A stretch of DNA of 64,000 nucleotides from Paulinella micropora (taxonomy: Eukaryota; Cercozoa; Imbricatea; Euglyphida; Paulinellidae): the NCBI GenBank assembly GCA_019918135.1, contig WBZZ01006647.1, positions 1-64,000 on the forward strand, in the 5' to 3' direction. The translations under genes and the position numbers were made by a program. The notes beneath the pieces are model-generated. The model was given only the letters and a program-made list of their open reading frames with translations, was not told the origin of the DNA and did not search any database. Positions 31,239 through 42,022 of the stretch are shown one piece after another. How positions within the stretch are numbered: position 1 is the first letter of the stretch; every line of letters begins with the position of its first letter.

Positions 31239-32093
31239 ATGAGTAAATCCCAAACCCCTAAACTTCTCAACCTAGCGAGCGTACTCACGCTCAAACCAAG
31301 CCAACGACTTTACCAGGAATGGCGGTTCCAATTTCAATCATTCACTTACGGTGATAGAGCGCAGAAATGGGAGACATGGTTGCCTCAACGCTAGAGGAGC
31401 CAGATAAAGCAGATGCGAAATTTCCATACGACCCTGTGCGCATGCGTAACGCGGAAGAATGGTTTGACGAGTCCTCGGAGGACGAATCAGAACCGGAACC
31501 CCAGAAAGAGAGAGAAAAGCCCAAACAAGGAAAAGATTCATCCTCTCAAAAAGGCAAAGCCTCTCTCCTTCTACTGGCAAAGGAACAGCTGGAAGAAGAA
31601 AGCAAAGCCAAAAGAGCCCAAACAAGGAAAAAGAGAGCATCCTCCAAAAGAAAAAAAGCTGACAAACAATACGCACAGCGTATGCAAATATTAGGACTCT
31701 ATCTCTCAGTTGCATTTAAAGCACCCGATGTGCATGAGTGTAGAAAATAGAAATCCTATCGGCATGTTGGTTTTGGTCGAAAAGAAGTATGGCGGCAAAT
31801 CACTCCTCGATATGATTCTAAGATGGCAAAAATATATCTTTGCCAGCCCCAAGGGAGACATAGGCTATTGGCTTGATGAGAACCGACTCTCTGAGCTTCA
31901 GATTCAAAGAGACTACGGTGGGAAAATCCCTAGAGAATTTTTCACTGCAAACCTCTTGCACAAGCTCTCGTATCACCCAGCATTGGGAGGGCTCGACGCC
32001 CTAATGATCCAATTCGAAAATAAGGGAATCACTTCCCACTCCCAAGTGGAAGATATGCTGAGAAAAATCTGGGTTAAGTATAAATTAAAATAG
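31239..32093 (+). pseudogene. gag: copia gag, frameshifted
   Basis: The ATG at 31239 opens a short frame to 31394. The reading then continues in a second frame (31367-31750) and returns to the first (31710-32093), ending at a TAG. The middle is very rich in Lys, Glu and Ser. The last part has EKKYGGKSLLDMILRWQK and a Trp/Tyr-containing segment resembling the helical gag core of copia elements. It packages the RNA. Two frame changes indicate decay or sequencing indels. Confidence 0.6.
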
Positions 32094-32993
32094 AACTCTC
32101 AGCGAAAGACCCTTAAGGCAGGCGAAACCCCTGAGAAAACTAAAGAAGAACGTAAGACTTTTGAGAAGTCATTTGTGACTCAACAAACGGACGACGAAGC
32201 ACAACGTTGCTTCAACTGCAATTCCCCCGGGCACTTAGCCAAAGACTGCAGCAAGCCTTGCGTAAAAGGTGAATGCAAGAAAGGCAAGAAACACCCCCGT
32301 AAGGATTGCCCCCGGTTTAAGTCTAAAAGGTTTTCGGGCACTAAACCTTCCAAGAAGTCCCCTAGAACTACTGTCGCAGTAGCTGAGCAAGCCTCAGACG
32401 AACAAGACAATGAACTCACACAAGAAGAAGACAACACAGAACAACAAGACGAGCCTAGCGAAGAAGAGGAGGAAGAGAGTCAGTCTGTGTTTGTTTTACG
32501 TGGAGGAGGACAGGAGACAGAAGAGGAAGATAGGCCTAGAACTAGAAGACAGTCAGCCAGACAGGCTAGCAACAACACAGAACAGAAGCAGTTCACGCAG
32601 ACACAAAACACCAGTCAGCAAAGCACACAGTCACATCACAGACAGTCTCAGCCTAGACAGTCGCAGACAAGGCAGTCACATACTAGCAGTCAGCAAGAAA
32701 GACCGTCACAGACAGGCAGACAGCAGAGCAGACAGTCACAGACAGGGCAGTCACAGACTAGCAGTCAGCAAGAAAGACAGTCTCAGAACAGCAGTCAGCA
32801 GCAGAGCAGTCGACAGAGTAGACAACAACGCACAGACAGCAAACGACAGACAACAACGACACAGGACAAGCTGCTCACGACTCACTCACGAAAGGACAAA
32901 CAGGAGACAGGAGAACAGAGAGTTCGAAGCAAGAGAGAGAAAGACGAAACAGAGTCTATCACTACACGCACAACCTCTCCTCAAAGTACCTAG
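32094..32993 (+). CDS. copia nucleocapsid region with zinc knuckle and Gln/Ser tail
   Basis: The gag frame continues after the TAG at 32091-32093. CFNCNSPGHLAKDC at about 32209-32250 is a perfect CX2CX4HX4C zinc knuckle. A further Cys-rich segment follows at 32258-32310. An acidic stretch comes next, then about 110 residues dominated by Gln, Ser, Arg and Thr (SQTRQS, SQQERQS repeats). Such a long Gln/Ser-rich tail is unusual for copia gag and would be disordered. It ends at 32991-32993. Confidence 0.65.
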   Translation, partial: NSQRKTLKAGETPEKTKEERKTFEKSFVTQQTDDEAQRCFNCNSPGHLAKDCSKPCVKGECKKGKKHPRKDCPRFKSKRFSGTKPSKKSPRTTVAVAEQASDEQDNELTQEEDNTEQQDEPSEEEEEESQSVFVLRGGGQETEEEDRPRTRRQSARQASNNTEQKQFTQTQNTSQQSTQSHHRQSQPRQSQTRQSHTSSQQERPSQTGRQQSRQSQTGQSQTSSQQERQSQNSSQQQSSRQSRQQRTDSKRQTTTTQDKLLTTHSRKDKQETGEQRVRSKREKDETESITTRTTSPQST

Positions 32994-33099
32994 TCTCTAA
33001 CGGAACGTACAGGTCGTTGCGAACCACCACCACATCCCATCTATTCCAAGCTACAGCCTGGCTATAATCTATCTAGCAAACAGAAACAGTTAGTCAGAA

Positions 33100-34847
33100 A
33101 GGAGACCAATGTTAGAGGTAACCTACGATGTCAAGGGAGAAATACACGCGGTGAACAGTGCGGGATTACTCGCGACCATAAATTTTTCGGATCACCCAAA
33201 ATGATGTGGAAACGGTTCGAATTCTCGAAATTCTGTGGCTATCACGCACACCAAGACCCTTTCTTCCCTTTCATAGACCTTGATAGACCGGAGAAGCAAG
33301 ACCTGCAAAATGCGGGAACTACCCAGACCAGAAAGGCTTAGAACAGACAGCAGAACTGTACCTACAAAAGTATGGAAACGTACAAGGGTATACAATGCTG
33401 AATCAAGCATGGGTCTATTACCCGCCGGAACAGTTGCACGAGTTTCAAAATCGCGCCGTCAGCAGAATTGAATGCGATTACGCTACAGTGCGCGCAAAAA
33501 ATCGGTTTGGTCCCCACCTCAGATCAGAAAAGTCAGAACCGACAGAACAGACAGAGAGACGAGTGCGAAGACAGACACGATGACAGACCAATACCAGAAA
33601 GTAACATCCCAGTATGTCCTATTCCTGAAAGGTCTTGTACTACCTCTGTCACCACAGCACAATCATCCGCTTACGTTCAACAACTCACTCCAGGTGGTCA
33701 CTATCTCACTAGCACTGCATTCAGACAGGCAGGTCTAGTAGTAGTTGACGACCAAGCACGCCCCAATCCACACATTTCACCCATCAATTTTCACACCTTA
33801 CAGCACTTAATAGCAGAAGTAATGACACAAGGATGTGAATGGACAGAAAATAAGGAGGCAGTGTGGATGGCAGATGAGCAAAAAGACGACTTTCTCACAG
33901 ATATTATGAATGCGGTAGAGGGAGTGTATGCAAAGCACAGAGTCGTACGCACTAGCCCCTACAGTGTAGAAAGGGACCCTATACTTACGCATTCCACCCC
34001 ACAAGAGAGAGCACGTTTGCCTGGTGTATCCAGCTCACTACAACCAAATGTTCCCACAGAACGCATTCTTTTCACTACCCCACCACTCAGCAATCAGACA
34101 GCTAGGGTAGAACAAAAGAAGGAAGTAGACAAAGGTGCACCACAAGAAGAAGAAGACGAAGAAGAACTGATGCATGACGACAGTGACTGGGAGAAGAACT
34201 CAGACGAGATAAGACTGTTGAGAGCATTAGAAATGTCATCACCAGAAGAAGAAATAGAGCATGTAGAAGAAGACGAAGAAGAACTGATGCATGACGACAG
34301 TGACTGGGAGAAGAACTCAGACGAGATAAGACTGTTGAGAGCATTAGAAATGTCATCACCAGAAGAAGAAATAGAGCATGTAGAAGAAGACGAAGATGAA
34401 GAGAATGAACAAGAAGAAGAAGACGATAGTGAGAGTGGAGATGATTCAGTTACAGAGGGACGCAAAGCAAAGAAAGGAGAGAAAGAAACAACATCAGACA
34501 AAGCCATGGTGTTATTTAGTGAAAGAGAGAAGCCCAGACCCAATCACACCTACCAAGACAGTGGTGCGTCCCAATACATTTGTCGTGATGAATCTGTTAT
34601 GACAAATATGACTCATGTTAAACCAGTGAAGTTTAAGACAGGCAATGCAGAGAGAGAGCTCAAAAAGGCAGGCATGATGCAAATGGCTAGAGTAGATGGA
34701 CACGCAAAACCTCACGTTATAGCCAAAGCAGCTTATTTTGACCCCTCAATGCCCATCAACATCGCCCCCACCGGTCCCATGGATCATTATCACCACCGTG
34801 CTATCCTCCATCAGAGATGTTCATTCTCAAAAAGCCCCTTAAGATAG
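33100..34847 (+). pseudogene. copia protease region
   Basis: The reading frame is interrupted near 33340-33460 and then open from 33468. At 33110-33235 there is a Cys/His motif: CQGRNTRGEQCG, then FCGYH about 25 residues later. It resembles the RC-x-A-T-x2-G-x2-C ... YC-x2-H zinc motif of other mobile elements. At about 34555-34595 stands YQDSGASQYICRDES, the copia retropepsin motif (DSGAS). Between them is an acidic segment holding a duplicated 117-bp unit (34147-34380). The protease would cut the polyprotein. Confidence 0.75.
34147..34390 (+). repeat. 117-bp tandem duplication in the protease ORF
   Basis: The unit GAAGACGAAGAAGAACTGATG ... GAGCATGTAGAA occurs twice without visible difference and stays in frame, doubling an acidic stretch (DDSDWEKNSDEIRLLRALEM). 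Confidence 0.85.
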
Positions 34848-34983
34848 AGACTAGCGACATACTTGTCAGGGGGAGACTCTCAAAGTCTTTGCTATACAGA
34901 TGGGACACTAAAAACGATAAACCGCTGCGCATCAATCAGCGTTTTGTCCCATTCGGTGTGCCCAAGACGGAAAGCATGTTGGG

Positions 34984-36045
34984 GTGAATGGGGAGGGAAG
35001 CCCCAAAAACAGAAAAAATAGAGATAGTGATAGGAGCACTTCAAATCACAGCACAGCCACAGATAGCAAAGATAGCAATAAGGATAGACGTAGCGAAGCA
35101 GTATTGTACGTCAAGTATCCCAGCAAGACAGGCAAACGTAGACCAATAGATATAGACATCTTACATCATAGTACAGGACATTTTGGTTATCCAAAAGCTG
35201 CTGCATTTGCAGAAGCGGCCGGATATAGGATAATCAGTCCCAAAGGGACACTCGACAGCGCAAAGGAAGAGTGCGCACTATGCGAGCCGTGTATGATTAG
35301 CAAATCGAAAGTTCTACCTCGATTCGCAGTCAATCACATTCGTAGAGCTTCCAAGACAGCATGGCGCACTATATCTAGAACAGGAAAGAGGTATAAATTC
35401 TCGGTAACCGACGATTTTTCCGGATACACTCTTGATTTTAATCTCGCGCATAAGAATGAGTTCATAGCTTGTCTGAGAAAGGCCATCCATTTCTTTGAAA
35501 CACAGACAGGCAATAGGACTAAGGAAATCCGTTGTGACCAGGAATTCACGGCACCCAATGAGGTAAAACGAGAATACCCGGGCATAATATGGAAAGATGC
35601 AGCTACTGGCGATAAAGATTGTAATCCCATATCTGAAAGGATGAACCAGACAACCGGAGGACCCGCCCGAGCAATGCGTATACACGCAGGGTTTCCACCC
35701 AATTTTTGGGACGAAATGGAACATACGGCTTCCACTTTGTGGAACATTCTTCCGGCGACCACTGGTCCTAGAAAGGGTATGTCCCCTTATGAACAGTTGT
35801 TCGGTAGAAAGCCCCCAATACACCAACTCAAGCCTACAGGTAGCAGAGGAGTTATGCACGTAGGTAAGAAAGACGGTAAGGGAGCTATGCCCGGCAAAGT
35901 TGTTACTCTAGTAGGGTACGACATACAAAGGGAGCTGTATCGAGTATGGGACGGTAAAAGAGTGATTCCAGGATTTAGAAATGCGCGTTTCAATCCGCAC
36001 AAAGTAGGCCCACTGACAGGCAATACAGCGGAGATAGCATGGTAA
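34984..36045 (+). pseudogene. copia integrase
   Basis: In a different frame from the protease. The zinc site is LHHSTGHFGYPK ... CALCEPC (about 35160-35292). The catalytic core shows Asp in VTDDFSGYT (about 35405), Asp in IRCDQEF (about 35530) and Glu in ISERMNQTTGG (about 35625). The downstream part has PYEQLFGRKPP, a conserved copia element after the core. There is no ATG at the start because it is part of a polyprotein. It inserts the element DNA into the genome. Frame changes at both ends separate it from protease and RT. Confidence 0.85.
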
Positions 36046-36136
36046 GCCACCCCCGAAAGGATTAACATTTGAACAGAGCGATAGCGTATCGACTGCAAAC
36101 ATAATCCACGGAAAAAGGACGAGAACACAGACAGAC

Positions 36137-37174
36137 TTGTCAAAAACATCCACTCGTGACGTGAAACTAATGAATGAATACTTGACCGACATGGATGACT
36201 GCATTTCTCAAGAAGCAGCAAGCGAATGGTTGTTTTACATACACTTACCTACTGACCTAGTAGAAGAAGGAATGACGCTAAAGGACTTGCAAAAAGGCAT
36301 TGATGAACTGAAAGCCCTAAGGGAGTTTAAAGCTTACGAATGGGTGATAGCCGACGTTGTCAAACGAGCCGGCGTGAAGCCTGTGGGTTTACTATGGGTT
36401 CATAAAGTAAAGACAGACGATAAGGGAATAAAATTCGTAAAGTCTCGACTATCTCTAAGTGGAGATAAGCTAGAACCCGGAATAAGCTATAACCCCGAAC
36501 AGCTCTATGTCCCGTGTGCGAATCATAGGTCAGTGTTGTTGCTTTTCAAACTAGCGGTAAGTTTAGGAAACAAAGTCTATGCCGTTGACTTCAAAAACGC
36601 ACACCTCAATGCATTGATGAAGGACCCGGTATATGCTAGAGCCCCTCCGGGAGTTACAGAAAAGAGCAAGGAAGGCACGTTTCTCAAGATCACCAAAGCT
36701 CTGTATGGAGCCCCCCAGGCAGGCAAGAGATGGTACGATCTTTTCGCTGAACTTGTAAGAGAACTAGGATTTGAGCCCTTGAAAGCCGACCCGTGCATGT
36801 TCATACAAAAGGGAGTACACGTGAGCAAGGCCATCATTGGCGTGTTCCACGTTGACGATCTTATCTTCGTAGCCCCCGATGAACGAGCTTACTCCAAATT
36901 TTGCGATAGCTTGGAGAAGCGATTCCCAATGAAACGTCTAGGACTAGCCAGGGTCAAAGACATGGAGATAGAACAGCGAAAGGGAGAGATAATAGTACAT
37001 CAGAGAACTTACGCCAGAAAGGTTATTAAGTTCTTCGGGTACGCAGATAGCAAGCCAAGCGCTACCCCAGGTACCAAAGTCGACCCCGTGCCTATGCACG
37101 CCTCAGCAAGACTTAGGCAGTTCTCTATTCCCCAGATAGTTGGAAGTTTGCTTTTTTCTAGCCAAGATGACTAG
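36137..37174 (+). pseudogene. copia reverse transcriptase
   Basis: The frame differs from the integrase. Motifs include WVHKVKTD, KSRLSLSG, VYAVDFKNAHLNA, ARAPPG, LYGAPQAGKRWYD, FHVDDLIFVAP (catalytic Asp pair; the usual Tyr before V is His, about 36847) and RTYARKVIKFFG. This is a clear Ty1/copia RT with its connection domain. It breaks near 37150 where the reading moves to another frame. Confidence 0.9.
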
Positions 37175-37795
37175 ACCGGATATCGACGAAGCTGTAAACG
37201 CCGCAAGCGTATTACAAACCGTTGACGCAGGAGTAGCATATGCACGCCTAGGCAAGTGTATCCGATACCTGAAAAACTTACGGGCTTGCGATTCAAATCG
37301 GGCACAAGATCCGGATTGCTTGAACAAATTTCCGTATATCCGGATGCGGCGCATAAGGCATGCATTAAAACGGGAAAATCAAGAACCGGTTACGTTATCT
37401 TAGTCGGCGGAAGCCCCGTTGCTTGGCTATCCAAGAGGCAAACCAAAGTTGCGTTGTCGTCGAATGACGCGGAAATCATTGCGGCTAATGAAGCTCTTCG
37501 GGAGATGATGGCGGTTAAAAATATTTTGACTGAAATCGGCTTAGCGCAAAACAATCCCGTTGATGTCTTTGAGGACAATTTCCAAACGATTCTCGCAGCG
37601 CAACGAGGACTCTCAGGACCGCGGACAAAACATCTACTCGTGGAAGAACATTACTTGAACGAACTTGAGAGCAGCGGAATTGTCAAGTTCCGGAAAGTAG
37701 ATACCCGTGAACAAATCGCGGATGTATTAACTAAGTACCTTCCAAAAGATCAAATGGATTACTTGCTGGATAAGTTTACGATAAGGATGGAATAA
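37140..37795 (+). pseudogene. copia RNase H
   Basis: The start (MTRPDIDEAVNAASV) is in one frame to about 37300 and the rest in another. Recognisable parts are YPDAAHKACIKTGKSRTGY, SKRQTKVALSSNDAE, EDNFQTIL and KHLLVEEHYLNEL. The last includes the metal-site residues of the RNase H fold. The end at 37795 is the normal end of copia pol, so the 3' LTR would be expected shortly after. Confidence 0.85.
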
Positions 37796-38460
37796 AAGCG
37801 GTAACAGCGGTATTCATTATATCGGTTTGCGAACTTAATCATTTGTCACGGAACGGGATTAGCGAAATCTCCCGCTCACGCACACATCTCACACATGTTA
37901 TAGTGCAGTGTATGTCAAGCACTTAAATGTATGAATGTATAAATGATAGTGATGTAAGTAGCGGATAGGTCTTAGCCACTACATGAGCAGTTTGATAGAT
38001 GGTCCTGAGCGCGTCTGCCGCGCACGACAGGTCAGGTTCAGCGAGAGCCGACGCGTTTCCATAAAAGGTTAAGTCCACGGTCACAACTATCACATTTGAC
38101 TAAACCTTTACATTATTCAGGCGGCTCTACCCGAAATTCATAATTCTGACAGTGAATTGCTTCCAGAAAAACGACATCAGGTATCGAAACTTATATCTAA
38201 TCATCATTTTCCGTACAACATTTTCTCTGGAAATCACTGACAAATTTTGAAGTCACAATTGTGCACGAACTTCACCAAATCATTACTATGCTAAGGTTAG
38301 TTGCATAATAAGTTGGATAATACTAATTTGCAATCAAATCTCAATTTCTGTGTAATTTTGCGTTTCATGAAAGTTGCTTACATATCGTTATAAGACATAT
38401 TCTATTTGTGTATCATTATGCGAAAATTATGAAGTTCATGCAAGTCGCTATGTCATGCGT
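37796..38460. other. AT-rich non-coding, retroelement 3' side
   Basis: No gene and no LTR copy are present here, although the end of pol should be followed by a polypurine tract and LTR. The sequence is AT-rich up to an abrupt change to GC-rich DNA at about 38460, where homology to the second LRR-like gene begins. Confidence 0.5.
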
Positions 38461-39324
38461 AAAGCAGAACTCCTCCAGCGTGGGGCAGGACGAAAAGAGA
38501 ATCGCCCCGCTTACTTATTCGCCCGCTCTGGGCCGCTGTACCCGCGAGCAGTCTGTCTGCGACCAGCTCAGCACTTGCAAGCCCTTGGGCAAGACGGCAA
38601 AGAGGTCGTCTCCCTTGGCCACGGCTAGGCACAAGCCCTGCAAGCGCAACCGAGTGATCACACGGTCCGTAGCGTTGTGCTCCTGCAGGGGAAAGTACGT
38701 AAGGTCCTGTTGCTTCAGTGTGACGACGTCGCAGTCCGCGGCTTGCCTAGCCAGGGGCACCACCAGCTCGGTGGCTCCGGCCGGCTCCGACGCTGACTTG
38801 ACGTCGGGGCCGGGCGCAAAGCGCTGGACGACAGCCTCCAGGGCGTCCCAGTAAGCCTGCGCGGCCGCCTGCTCCATCTTGCATGGCCCAGCCCAGCGCT
38901 CCCTCACTTCTGCTAGCGTGGGCACGGCCAGGGGGGAGAAGACGAGCTGCCGCTCCTTCTCTAGCCCCCGCACGGCCAGCTCCCACGCGCGCCTGTTGTC
39001 GGTCGCTGGGCGCAGAAGGCCGTTGCGGTCGCAGACTGTCTGCACCCAGTGGCTTAGGTTCGACAGTACCTCTGCCAGGCGGTCGCGGCCCGCCGGATCG
39101 TTGGAGACAGGCGTTCCGTCCAGCCAGTTGTACCAGTGCAGGCACGCCAAGAGCAGGGCCCGCCGCCGGCTGGCCTCCCGCTCCTCCGCGAGCCAGTCGG
39201 GGCACACACAACAGGCCGCCAGGCATTCGCACCCGCCGAGGTACGCCAGCCAGGGGTAGGGCGGCGGCGGCCCGGTGGTCCGCCCGGCTGCGTGGCCGGG
39301 GGTCGGCCCTCGCCAACTCGCCAT
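38461..39324 (-). pseudogene. truncated paralogue of the LRR-like gene
   Basis: ATG at 39324. The 269 residues match the N-terminal third of the neighbouring gene (39622-41763) almost throughout: CCVCPDWLAEE, LHWYNWL, ATDNRRAWELA, RLRLQGLCLAVAKG, GLQVLSWSQTDCSR. A stop at 38515-38517 interrupts it. Homology continues to about 38461 (CPTLEEFCFT), where the GC-rich block ends. The C-terminal repeat domain is missing. The 5' flanks of the two genes also match, so a whole gene was duplicated in tandem and this copy was cut at its 3' end. Confidence 0.75.
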
Positions 39325-39621
39325 CCACTGCGCTTTGTCCAACTACCTGGCTCGGCAGAGAGCTCGGCCGGCGCCCGCTGGGCCCGGGTGGGGAGGGGGG
39401 GGGTGAGGGAAGAAAGGAACAGCTCCGGCAGGGGAGGGCCAGGGGGAGAAGGCAGCAGGGCAGGGCCGCGCCCCCCCCCGGGGCGGCCACACTGATAGCA
39501 GATCTTCCCTGACCTCGCGCGTGGCCCCCGACGAAGAGAGCCAATCCCCCCGTCGTCGCCCTAGCCAACAGCGGCTTTTTCTTGGCATACTGGGTTAACC
39601 CGACCCGCCACCCTCCCCCGC

Positions 39622-41763
39622 CTAGCTCCGCGGAAGCAGCAGCAGGGGGCACTCCTCCACGACGGGCGGCTGGCAAGCTGCTGCTGCTAGCCCGTCCAGT
39701 TGCTCCAGCAGAGGGCACTGCCTCAAGGTTAGCTCCACTTTCAGCGGCTGTCCCGCCCGTCCCGGAGGAAATCCTAGGCGCCTGAGCAAAGCGCACTTGG
39801 ATACCGTGAGTTTCAGCTCGTCGGGGCCGGGGGGCAGAACCAGTTCCGTGAGGCCAGCGCACTCGCGGAGGGTGAGGGTGAGCTTGCCACAGGCCAGCCT
39901 GTCTGGCCAGCCTAGGTCCCGCAGCTGGGGGCAAGCCTGGAACGTCAGGGTGGCCCCCTGGCAGGCTGTCAAGGCTGGCAGCCGGAAGCTCCCCAGCTCT
40001 GCACAGCGCTTGATCTCCACACGCAGGGCGTGGCTCAGGGTTGACAGCTGCCGTAGCTGTACTTCGCGTAGATTCCGACAGTCGGCAAGTGTTAAGAGTA
40101 CGGTGCCCGCCGTGCGCAGCTCTGGCAGCGCCAGCCGGACTAGCGGACAGGCTGTCAGCTCGAACTCCAGGGTGCCCTGTATGGTCTCGAGCTTGTCTAG
40201 GCCCAGCTGGTAGTCGCCTGTGCGCTCCGGCCCGCCGCGCGCGGACAGCTCCGGTCCGCCGCGCCCGGCCAGCACGAGCGTGAGGTTGCGGCCCACGGAA
40301 AGCAGTTCCGGCAGCCTAGGGGCCGCAGGGCAGGCGCAGCCCGAGCCACGCCAGACCAGGCTGTGGCCTACCGTTCGTAGCTTCGGCAGCTCGAGCGCTG
40401 GTGGCGAGGGGAAGCCTTCCAGCTGTAGGACTAGGTCTTGTCCACAGCTCTGCAGTGCTGGCAGTCCGAAGCAGGGCTGCGTGGCCAGCTCCCCCGTCCC
40501 GGACACGTGCACTTGCAGACTAAGTGAGCCCAGCACCATGCGACAGTCCGGCCACCACGCTCCGAGGAAGCCCGGGGACAGTCCCGTGAGGGTGCACTGC
40601 ATGTCTCCGGTGACCCGGCGCAGCCCCCGCCAGCTGAAGTCTGCCAGTTGCCCGCACCGTTCGACCGTCAGCTGGACGTTGGCCACCGGCCCCGCGCTGT
40701 GCAAGGCCAGGTGTTGCAGGGAGCAGGACACGGCTGTCAGGTAAAAGTCTCCGCCGCCCGGCCTCAGCGTCAGTGCTGGCCCGGGCAAGCCTTGCAGCAC
40801 TAACGACACGGGCTGTGGCCCGGTGGCGCCAGTGGCGGTGTCAATGACCCGAAGATTAGCGCACTGCCTGAAGTAAAAGATCGGCGTCACGGGCTCGGTT
40901 GCCGGCGCGGGCGGCTGCTGGGTAAAGTAGAACTCCTCCAGCGCGGGGCAGTCCTTGAAACGTAGCATGCCGTCTGTTTCGCCTGGCCCGGACCGCTCGG
41001 CCCGCGAGCAGTCAGTCTGCGACCAGCTCAGCACTTGCAAGCCGGCGGGCAAGACGACCGGGAGGATGGCTCCCTGGGGCCAAACTAGGCCAAAACCCTG
41101 CAAGTGCAACCGAGTCAGGACGCGGCCCGTAGTGCGGTGCACCGGCAGGGGAAAGTGCTCGGGGCCGGGCAGCGCCAGTGTCCGGGCCCCGGCGCCCGCG
41201 GTCGGCTCCGCCAAGGACACCACCAGCTCGGTGGAGCCGGTCCGCCCCCCCGGGGCGGCGGGGCCGGGCGCGAAGCGCTGGATGGTTGCGTCCAGAGCCT
41301 CCCAGTAACGCTGGACGCCGGCCTGCTCGTCGCCCCCACCTAGCTGCTCCAGCTCCGGTGGGCTGGGCACTGGCAGGGGGGAGAAAACGAGGCGGCCCTC
41401 CCCGCGCAGCCGGCGCGCGGCTAGCTCCCACACGCGCTGGTTGTCGGTCGCTGGTGGCCTCAGGCCGGTGCGGCTGCCAACTTCAGTGACCCAGTAGCTT
41501 AGGTCCGACAGGACGGCCCGCAGGGGGTCGTGCCCGTCCGAGGCGGACGGCCCGTGCAGCCAGTGGTACCAGTGCAGGCACGTCAAGAGCGGGGCGCGTA
41601 GCTGGCTGGCCGCTCGCTCCTCCGCGAGCCAGCCGGGGCACACACAGCAAGCCGCCGGGCGCTCGCGTTCGCTGAGGTAGGCGAGCAACGGGTACGGCGG
41701 TGGTAGCGAACGCGGGGCCTGCCCGGCCGCCCGGCCGGGGGGCGGCTCTCGTGAGCTCGCCAT
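39622..41763 (-). CDS. leucine-rich-repeat-like protein
   Basis: The first in-frame ATG matching the paralogue start is at 41763, giving 713 residues. The N-terminal 250 residues form a globular domain with CCVCPGWLAEE and several Trp. The C-terminal two thirds are irregular leucine-rich repeats of about 22-25 residues, with cores such as LRELDL-like LTELVLPPG, LRRLGFPPG, LRDLGWPD and a Cys before each (CAGL, CALL, CPQL, CPLL). No signal peptide or membrane segment is seen, so a cytoplasmic binding role is possible. The upstream flank has a 21-G run. The next gene upstream (42023) is on the same strand. Related family unknown. Confidence 0.6.
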   Translation of the reverse strand: MASSREPPPGRAAGQAPRSLPPPYPLLAYLSERERPAACCVCPGWLAEERAASQLRAPLLTCLHWYHWLHGPSASDGHDPLRAVLSDLSYWVTEVGSRTGLRPPATDNQRVWELAARRLRGEGRLVFSPLPVPSPPELEQLGGGDEQAGVQRYWEALDATIQRFAPGPAAPGGRTGSTELVVSLAEPTAGAGARTLALPGPEHFPLPVHRTTGRVLTRLHLQGFGLVWPQGAILPVVLPAGLQVLSWSQTDCSRAERSGPGETDGMLRFKDCPALEEFYFTQQPPAPATEPVTPIFYFRQCANLRVIDTATGATGPQPVSLVLQGLPGPALTLRPGGGDFYLTAVSCSLQHLALHSAGPVANVQLTVERCGQLADFSWRGLRRVTGDMQCTLTGLSPGFLGAWWPDCRMVLGSLSLQVHVSGTGELATQPCFGLPALQSCGQDLVLQLEGFPSPPALELPKLRTVGHSLVWRGSGCACPAAPRLPELLSVGRNLTLVLAGRGGPELSARGGPERTGDYQLGLDKLETIQGTLEFELTACPLVRLALPELRTAGTVLLTLADCRNLREVQLRQLSTLSHALRVEIKRCAELGSFRLPALTACQGATLTFQACPQLRDLGWPDRLACGKLTLTLRECAGLTELVLPPGPDELKLTVSKCALLRRLGFPPGRAGQPLKVELTLRQCPLLEQLDGLAAAACQPPVVEECPLLLLPRS

Positions 41764-41862
41764 CCACTGTGCTTTGGTCAGATGTGTGGGAGCAGGGAAG
41801 AGAGCTCGGCTGGGGCCCGGGTAGGGCAGAGCGGGGGGGGAGGGGGGGAAGGACAGGGGACC

Positions 41863-41883
41863 GGGGGGGGGGGGGGGGGGGGG
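41863..41883. repeat. poly-G run upstream of the LRR-like gene
   Basis: 21 consecutive G bases within a G-rich stretch (41830-41900), about 100 bases before the ATG at 41763 on the minus strand. Similar runs lie between genes at 55423-55442, 57177-57196 and 59551-59565. Confidence 0.8.
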
Positions 41884-42022
41884 AAAGAGGGACCTCCCAG
41901 GGCAGGGTCTCCTCCCCAGCTCCGGCGTCGGTGGTGTTGAGGGGGGAGGACCTCCGGGTGCTGTGGTCAGAGCTTGGCAGGGGCGGAGACGTGTGCGCTC
42001 CTCGTCCCGCCTTTTTTTAATC

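Noticed and set aside
31000..31240. tRNA primer-binding site after the copia 5' LTR
   Set aside because: No stretch matching the usual initiator-Met type site could be identified, and the LTR border is uncertain.
38747..39934. 395-codon minus-strand ORF and long plus-strand ORFs in the same place
   Set aside because: Alternative frames of GC-rich DNA over the LRR-like genes. The chosen frame is supported by homology between the two paralogues.
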